A DNA stretch of 64,000 nucleotides, from the NCBI GenBank assembly GCA_007922305.1, contig ML677334.1, positions 61,606,858 through 61,670,857 of the forward strand, in the 5' to 3' direction. The position numbers were made by a program, and so were the translations under genes. A model generated the notes under the pieces. It searched no databases. It saw only the letters and a list, made by a program, of their open reading frames with translations, and was not told where the DNA came from. Shown here one piece after another: positions 57,913 to 64,000 of this stretch; within the stretch, counting starts at the first letter, position 1; every line of letters begins with the position of its first letter. Origin of the DNA: Dermatemys mawii. Its lineage: Eukaryota > Chordata > Testudines > Dermatemydidae.

Positions 57913-59750
57913 GTCCATCTAGGATTTACTGAAAGAGGAAAGGAATGGGCTGATTGTCTGACTCCCACAGGTCAACTTTCACCAGCACCCTTTCACATCA
58001 AATGTGTGGTTTGACAGGAGTAGACTATTAAAGGAGAAGATTACTTAAAAGGTTTAGATAACAATCTGAATTATCAGAGACTAACACTAGTTCTTTAAAT
58101 TCACCCAGCACTGTTTATCATTTCCCTTCACTTCATAGGCTGATGGAATCCTACCTACATTTCTTTAGTATTTGCCCTTTCTTAATCTGAATTCCTGACT
58201 CTCTGTTCTTGTATTTATCACAACTCACACAGTGTTGTAGCAATCCTCTCTTCTTTATGTTCCTGATGGTAAGTTCTCTTCCTCCTGTAGAGAACACACT
58301 GAATTTTTCCTCTAACCATTTTCAATAACTCTCTATTATTCTAGTTATCTCCTGTACACATTCCAATTCTATAATATCCTTAAAAAAAGAAATGCTTTTT
58401 CAGATGTGACGTCACTAGTCAAAGTGTTAGAATATTTTTCTTTGACTTGAAGTAAATTCAGTACTTCTATTTCTACAGCACAGAATTCTTGTACTTAAGT
58501 TCTACCTACTGCCAATATTTGCATCCGCAACCATTTCCAGATCCTTCTCCAGCTCAGTACTTTTGTAGTAAAGAGCTGTTGAATATTTATTCTATTTTTA
58601 AGAATAATATCCATATTAGAATTAATATATTATAAATCTCATTATCTTACATTGTAGGAAGCAACTTATCTGCCTCCGGAATGGTTATTTTTAAAATTTT
58701 GCTTCTCACTCATTTTGCCTTGTTTGTCATCAAGTAATTTTGTCATTCCCTTCATACTGCTACTGCTAAGATATTTATACATTAAAAGCCCAGCACCACT
58801 GACTTAAATTTGAGCAGAATAGGGATCAAAGGAAGGAAAATAATTCAGAGACAAGTTTCCCAGCCTAGATTGCTGATCGACATCATAGGCACAGTGTTAG
58901 GTCATTCTAGCCCCCTAGCCTATTGGTTCCCCTTAGACATAGCCCCTGACTACTGCAAACATACTAGTACCAGAGAAAGTATTGCCATAAATCATGATAC
59001 TAAAAATCCTTATGTGCACAAATAGAACACTGGAATTATTTGTATGAGCAAGAATTACTCATGTAACAGAGAATTCATTGAAACCGGCTTAATTCTATAA
59101 CTTTTTTCTCCCCCAGTCACATTGAATGCAGCTTTATACATCTGCATTCTTTGCACACTTTTTTCTAGATACATAATCAACAAAGTTACATTGATTTATT
59201 TAACTGATGTCAATAAATACTTGTTCTGTTATAACCTCTTCAAAATCCTCTTGATTTGTGTTTAGAAAATATACTTCTGATGTTTATATTACTCACGTTA
59301 TCTCTTGGACAGTCTTCATTCTTCATCTTGACTCAATGCTTTTTAAGACTTAGGAGAGATTAGAAAATAAAACTGCCCCCCCCTTTCCACTTAATGTTTT
59401 TGTAAGGCAATTACATACATTTAATTAGTACTGGTGTTTCTTTGGCAATCAACCTTGCTCATTATACCAAGAGTTGGTTGCTAGTTTATCTGTGTAAACA
59501 TCAGGCATAAATTAATTTATTTTAAAACTTTTCTAAAGTCTCCTTTGTGTCCCATCCCTCCCTTGTTTCTTTCCATTCCATGGATCCTTTATGCATCTTT
59601 CCAGAAATTAAGATGTAATTTAACATCCTTAGTCTTTCACAAAATCAATTACCATAAACTAATTACATTTGAAAGCAGAAGTAAATGGAAACTTAACAAA
59701 AAGTGAATCTCCTCCTCTGCCCAAAATTGTTTTAATTAAAACTTAATTAC
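57913..59750. other. Unique AT-rich sequence
   Basis: No gene or recognised repeat. One perfect CRE-type TGACGTCA occurs at about 58407, expected now and then by chance. Frames are at most 71 codons. Confidence 0.45.
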
Positions 59751-59945
59751 ATAAGAACATAAGAATGGCCCTACCGGGTCAGACCAAAAGTCCATCTAGC
59801 TCATTATCCTGTCTTCCAACACTGGCCAGTGACAGGTGTCCCAAAGGGAATGAACAGAACGGTAATCATCAGGTGATCCATCCCTTGTTGTCATTCCCAG
59901 CTTCTGGCAAACAGAGGCTAGGGACATCATTCCTGCTCAATTCAA
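59751..59945 (-). mobile_element. CR1 LINE 3' end
   Basis: AAGAACATAAGAATGGCCCT, GGGTCAGACC, CATCTAGCTCATTATCCTGT, GGGAATGAACAGAACGGTAA and CAGCTTCTGGCAAACAGAGG make up the reverse of a CR1 3' untranslated end. It is the same type as 9743-10010 and the inverse of about 37060-37288. Upstream RT sequence is absent, and the match fades after about 59945. It appears less diverged than the copy at 9743. Confidence 0.9.
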
Positions 59946-62900
59946 GTTTTGCCCTTTCTAGTCCCTTTATTAATATCTGATGTTATTTAAGGAGGCTTCT
60001 ACCATCTATTTTACCATCTTGACTTTACATTCTATCTGGTTTAGATCCAGATTTTATTTTGGTTATTTACCCATTATTTCAGTCCGTCAGAACATTCTGT
60101 AATAAATTTCTAATATCAAATTACTTTCTTGATTTATTTTCAAGCCAAAATTATTCTACATCAAAGGATTCCTTCCAACTTCAACCACCTCAACTGTTTT
60201 CAGTCTGGTTTTCCAGTATATAAAGAAGACATTCTTCTCCTATCTTGTTCTTCCTGATTGTTCAGAATGGTCTATATCCTACAGTATTGAAAACTCATAT
60301 TAGCATTTCCCACTTGTTTCCTTCAAGCTGTCATGGTGCTGAAAATCCCATGTATTTCCCTCTTAGTTCTTCACACGTTTTTTATCTTATTCTAGTCTTA
60401 AATTTGAGTACCTAACTATATATTCTGTCCACAGGTTGCTCTTGTGGTTTAGCTGTGGTCCACTGTATCCATTATAATAATTAATTCCCAATAAACTAAA
60501 TATAAATGTTCCATACTTTCCTTACCAAAAATCTTCTAAAATTGGAATTGATATGAAAATTAACCACTGGGTTTGATGTGGCAATGTTTTTTTCTCCTAT
60601 AAAAGAAAGGCAGCTTCTAACATTCTAATATATATTTTGTTTCTCAGTTGGAGAAAATTGGATGGAATACTCTCTCTCCCAAGGACCTCATCTTCCAAAA
60701 TGTGGAGCACCATCTGCTAGATGCCACGTGTCTTCAGCACTGTACCTTGCAAGATTGGACCCAAATCTATTAATGCCATTACTTTATATGCCTCAGGTTG
60801 CTGCTCTTGAGTGATGTGATAAATTCTTTTTTTTCCTCTCCCACACTGGTGTTACTCCAGTTTTATATCAGTGTAACTTAGAAGGGAATTTAGTCTTCAC
60901 ATTTTATTAACGAAGCACAACTGAAGCTGGGAGTCATGTAAATATAAAGTGTAGCTACTCTATATAATATTAGTAATAAAAATCACAAGTTGAATATGTT
61001 TAAAGATTTGGGCATATTTGGTTTCATAACTACTTAGGGGTTTTTTGCATATTGTATATACAGCAGATTTCTTTCTCTTCCCTGTTCAGTCTTACTGTGC
61101 GAGAGAGTCCCAGTGACAGCAAGAGAGTCAGCAAGGAGAGCAGTGGGAAGGGAAGAGGAATTGTCTACCTGCTCAGCAGCCCAAACAGCACCTAATATTC
61201 TATTCACAAGAAGGAACTTTATAAGAAACTTTTCTCGCTCACTGCAGCCCTGCTTATGAGTGATAGCCACACATCTGTCTCTGTTACTGCTCTCTCACCC
61301 CAGATGAGTTGCTTGGCAGTTGTGACATTACTCTGTCTTCTTCTCCTGAGGGCTACTTAAATCAAAGTAGTGAGACTCTTCATTAGAGATACAGAAACTG
61401 TAACTCTGTGTTTCACTGGTCATGTCTGCATTGTAAAAGAATTCCGCCAGCCCAGACTCAAATTTCACCATGCGGTGGGATCACTGTAAACATCAGATGA
61501 GTTATCTTGCTCATTCAAAGTCCCAATAAAGGAATCTTGAGGAGGTAATGAAGTTCCCTCTGTCTGTTAGCACAGGCGGTGAAACTGAATAAGAATAACT
61601 TAAAACATAAAGACTTGTAAAGCTTTGCTTTCAGAGAAGTTCTTGTTCATATCTTCTGTGCCCTATGACTTCAAGAAGTGTGTGTTAGGGATTCCCTTGC
61701 AAATTTCTAGAGACATTCTCATTTTCCATTGAAGCTTGTCATAATGTAGTAAACTGTCTACTTCTGCAATGCCTCTGCTTCACCAGACATGCAAACATCT
61801 TTAATCTCTTTTCTAAACAATGCCTTGGTCTAGAACAATTTTTCTCCATACCAGCATGTCCACACTTGCTAGATGAGGCCCATTTTTCTGGCTCTATTGA
61901 GTAAGATGTGTTTGACTCAAGAAAAAATAGCCAGGATTTCTATTTTTTTGTGAAAACGAGGGAAACGGGCTTTATGCTCTAATAGTTGGTTAAAGATATT
62001 TCTTGAATATGTTCTGTGAGGATATTATGATGAGCTTATCAGTGAATATGACTTGAAGTGGTGTGGGACCCCAATACCGGTGATTTCAATTATTAAAAAT
62101 TTAAATACTGAAATATTTAAGCCTGTCATTTTATTTATAATGTAGCATGACAAACACTTGATGTTGTGGAAATCTGGCTAGAATACTGATATTAATCCAG
62201 TTTCTTCCTTCGCTTGTAGGCACTGCATCTGTTACCATGACAAGCTTAACATGCAGAGAGCTCATTATTTTTAACTGTACACAAATAGTTTTCACCATGC
62301 TTAGTCAGAGATCTTTACTGCTTTCATAGAATTTGAATGCTCCGGAAAGGCTTGAATATTCTTTATATTGCTACTCCTGTCCTGGTGTGACAGCCAGGTC
62401 TGCTTCAATGGAGCAGTCAGATGAAAACATAGAGTTAGAAATATGTTACATTGCCTGGTGGCAATTCTAGGCATTGTTTAGTTTCTACTGAATGATTGAG
62501 GAAGAAAACTCAACACACACTTATTCTAACAGTGAAATAACTGGTTGGCTCACCTGGAAAGCTCATCCTAAAAGGTTTTGGATAAATTAAGAAGAAATGG
62601 GCTTTGGATTCAGAGCTGAGCTTCTTATTAGCAAATGGAGTCTCATTTTCAAGTCATAATTCTATTGGCTTCTTTTGGTAGCTATCCAAATCTCCTGCCA
62701 TCTGATGATCTTTCTGTGGCATACACATAATAAAATGGTGGAATCATTCCAGTTCCTATTCGACTGGTGTCCATGTCACATAAACAACTACTGGACAATA
62801 TGCATAAAATGGCACTCTTCTTTGTGGCACTCTGTCCTCAAAGAAGGCAAGAATTTAAAGAGCATGAAAAGTAAACCAACTTCTCACCACCCCCGAGTGA

Positions 62901-63744
62901 TCCATTCAGCTCATAAGTCAAGTAAGTATATTTGTGGTGGAGTGTAAGGAATCTTAAACTAACTGCACTCACATTGTATATTTTCTGTGGTTCCTTTCAG
63001 GTAGACAGCCCAGTGCTTTGTACATATACTCCATAAATTACAACTTAAGTTTCCATCTTATTGTCAGTCTGTTAAGGTACCTAGCTAGCCTCTCAAGGCT
63101 TTCTGTCTCCCTCAGGAGGCCACAGATGTTTGTAGATCAATAGTTTTAATCTTGCAAGCTGTTGCCTCATATTAAATCAATGGACTATTGATAACAGCTT
63201 TTTCAGTCTTTGTTTGGAAAGAAAGTTGTCACAGTCACAAGCACTGATAAAAGTAAGTGGACACTTTTATGTAATACACCCTGGCTTTTATGGGAGTCAA
63301 ATTTCAGTGGCAAAGTATCATTTTAATGGGAAGCTTGGAGATCACATGGGAATCGCATTCTGCTCTGAGTTCCTCCCAGAGCTGGTGATAGGCATAAGCA
63401 GACTAAGCAATTGCTTAGGGCCTCAAGGAGTTCAAAGGAGGCCCCCTATATGCTTTTTTATTATGTGTTGGGGCGTGGGGAAAATATATTCCTGCTTAGA
63501 GTCCCCAGTGGGGTAGCACTGCCTTACACTCACCTTCTCTTCCTTTTCAGAGTTGTGGACTGCATGCACATCTGTTTCTTATCTGAGCCTGGAGGCTGCC
63601 TTGTGCAACAATCAGCACTCCAAATGGCTATAGCCTTGAAATACTCCAGGTTTGCTAGGCCAAAGAAATGTGGTGATGCTTGGGATTTGAGTATTGACAA
63701 ATGGGAGGATCAGTTACTGCTTGAGAGTAGCTGTTTCTTTCCAC
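59946..63744. other. Non-coding sequence, no gene recognised
   Basis: About 3.8 kb. 'gatggaatactctctctccc' near 60660, 'ggtcatgtctgcattgtaaa' near 61422 and 'gcataagcagactaagcaat' near 63392 have the feel of decayed turtle repeats but are too short or too diverged to name. The frames of 90-139 codons near 62675-63830 have no domains. Confidence 0.4.
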
Positions 63745-63774
63745 TGCGTGTGCGCGCACATGCGCACACACACA
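63745..63774. repeat. 30-base alternating purine-pyrimidine tract
   Basis: TGCGTGTGCGCGCACATGCG followed by CACACACACA alternates pyrimidine and purine without a break for 30 bases, the sequence pattern most prone to form Z-DNA. It is followed by A-rich (CAAA)n-like sequence to about 63816. Confidence 0.9.
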
Positions 63775-63940
63775 AAACCCCCAACAAACAAAAACTAAAC
63801 AAAAAAACAAACAAAACTTTTTCCAGCTAAGATGAAAAGGTGTCTTCAGGAGATATTAAACCTTTTACTTAAAATAAAGCTGTAACCATTTTGCTAAAAG
63901 TGTATAATTCTTGTCTCTCTCCTCACTTTTCCTCTGCCAG

Positions 63941-63941
<1 letters not shown>

Positions 63942-63971
<30 letters not shown>
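63942..63971. repeat. (CA)15 microsatellite
   Basis: A perfect CA dinucleotide run of about 30 bases near the end of the window, expected to be length-polymorphic. Confidence 0.97.
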
Positions 63972-63973
<2 letters not shown>

Positions 63974-64000
63974 GTTTAAATGGAGCAAGTATGTAATTTG

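Noticed and set aside
58405..58414. Perfect CRE palindrome TGACGTCA
   Set aside because: A single 8-base site is not strong evidence in 64 kb and there is no promoter or gene beside it.
61421..61500. Possible left end of another TA-type MITE (GGTCATGTCTGCATTGTAAA)
   Set aside because: No matching right terminus or target duplication could be found; too diverged to support.
63214..63830. Overlapping 100- and 139-codon plus-strand frames at the window end
   Set aside because: No recognisable domain; the longer frame runs through the Z-DNA/CA-rich tract, and the sequence near 63390 looks like a decayed repeat.

Overview
This is vertebrate nuclear DNA, most probably from a turtle (at least a non-avian sauropsid): AT-rich, CpG-poor, stop-dense in all six frames, and strewn with old transposon copies. 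The turtle assignment rests on the repeat types taken together. I see CR1 LINEs with the characteristic 3' ends, including one ending in the ATTCTATG-type tail; an L2-clade LINE; MIR-like CORE-SINEs; hAT-type elements with 8-bp target duplications; TA-flanked MITEs; hairpin repeats; and LTRs of types I recall as common in turtle genomes. No repeat library could be searched, so family names are by recognition.

I find no host protein-coding gene, no tRNA or rRNA gene and no CRISPR. The open frames are 60-160 codons; those with any recognisable protein similarity are broken transposon or retroelement genes. The window is therefore intergenic or deep intronic. Single short exons of a large gene cannot be excluded by eye.

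Layout. 1-9.7 kb: a small MITE (819-958), a SINE piece, a hAT-type element with target duplication (4146-4829), an LTR with target duplication (5935-6594), and the first copy of an unnamed repeat C. 9.7-12.4 kb: a minus-strand CR1 with endonuclease and reverse transcriptase remnants, split near its 3' end by a hairpin element. 12.4-20.6 kb: mostly unique AT-rich sequence. 20.6-27.9 kb: a partial LTR B, a hAT fragment, a CORE-SINE, repeat C copy 2, and an L2 LINE whose reading frame breaks at its catalytic box. 29-41.2 kb: SINEs, a fold-back hAT element (30522-31977), a long palindrome (32990-33119), two plus-strand CR1 copies, a purine-rich tract and two copies of a hairpin MITE (T). 44-50 kb: a CORE-SINE, a possible conserved noncoding block, a broken retroviral pol fragment and a third, inverted MITE T. 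57.2-57.9 kb: a GC-rich complete LTR B. 59.75 kb: a CR1 3' end. The end of the window holds a Z-DNA-prone tract and a CA microsatellite.

No genes here work together. The most unusual object is the fold-back hAT element at 30.5-32.0 kb, whose arms carry the same transposase C-terminal region in opposite orientations. I did not find convincing evidence of a new cellular system.
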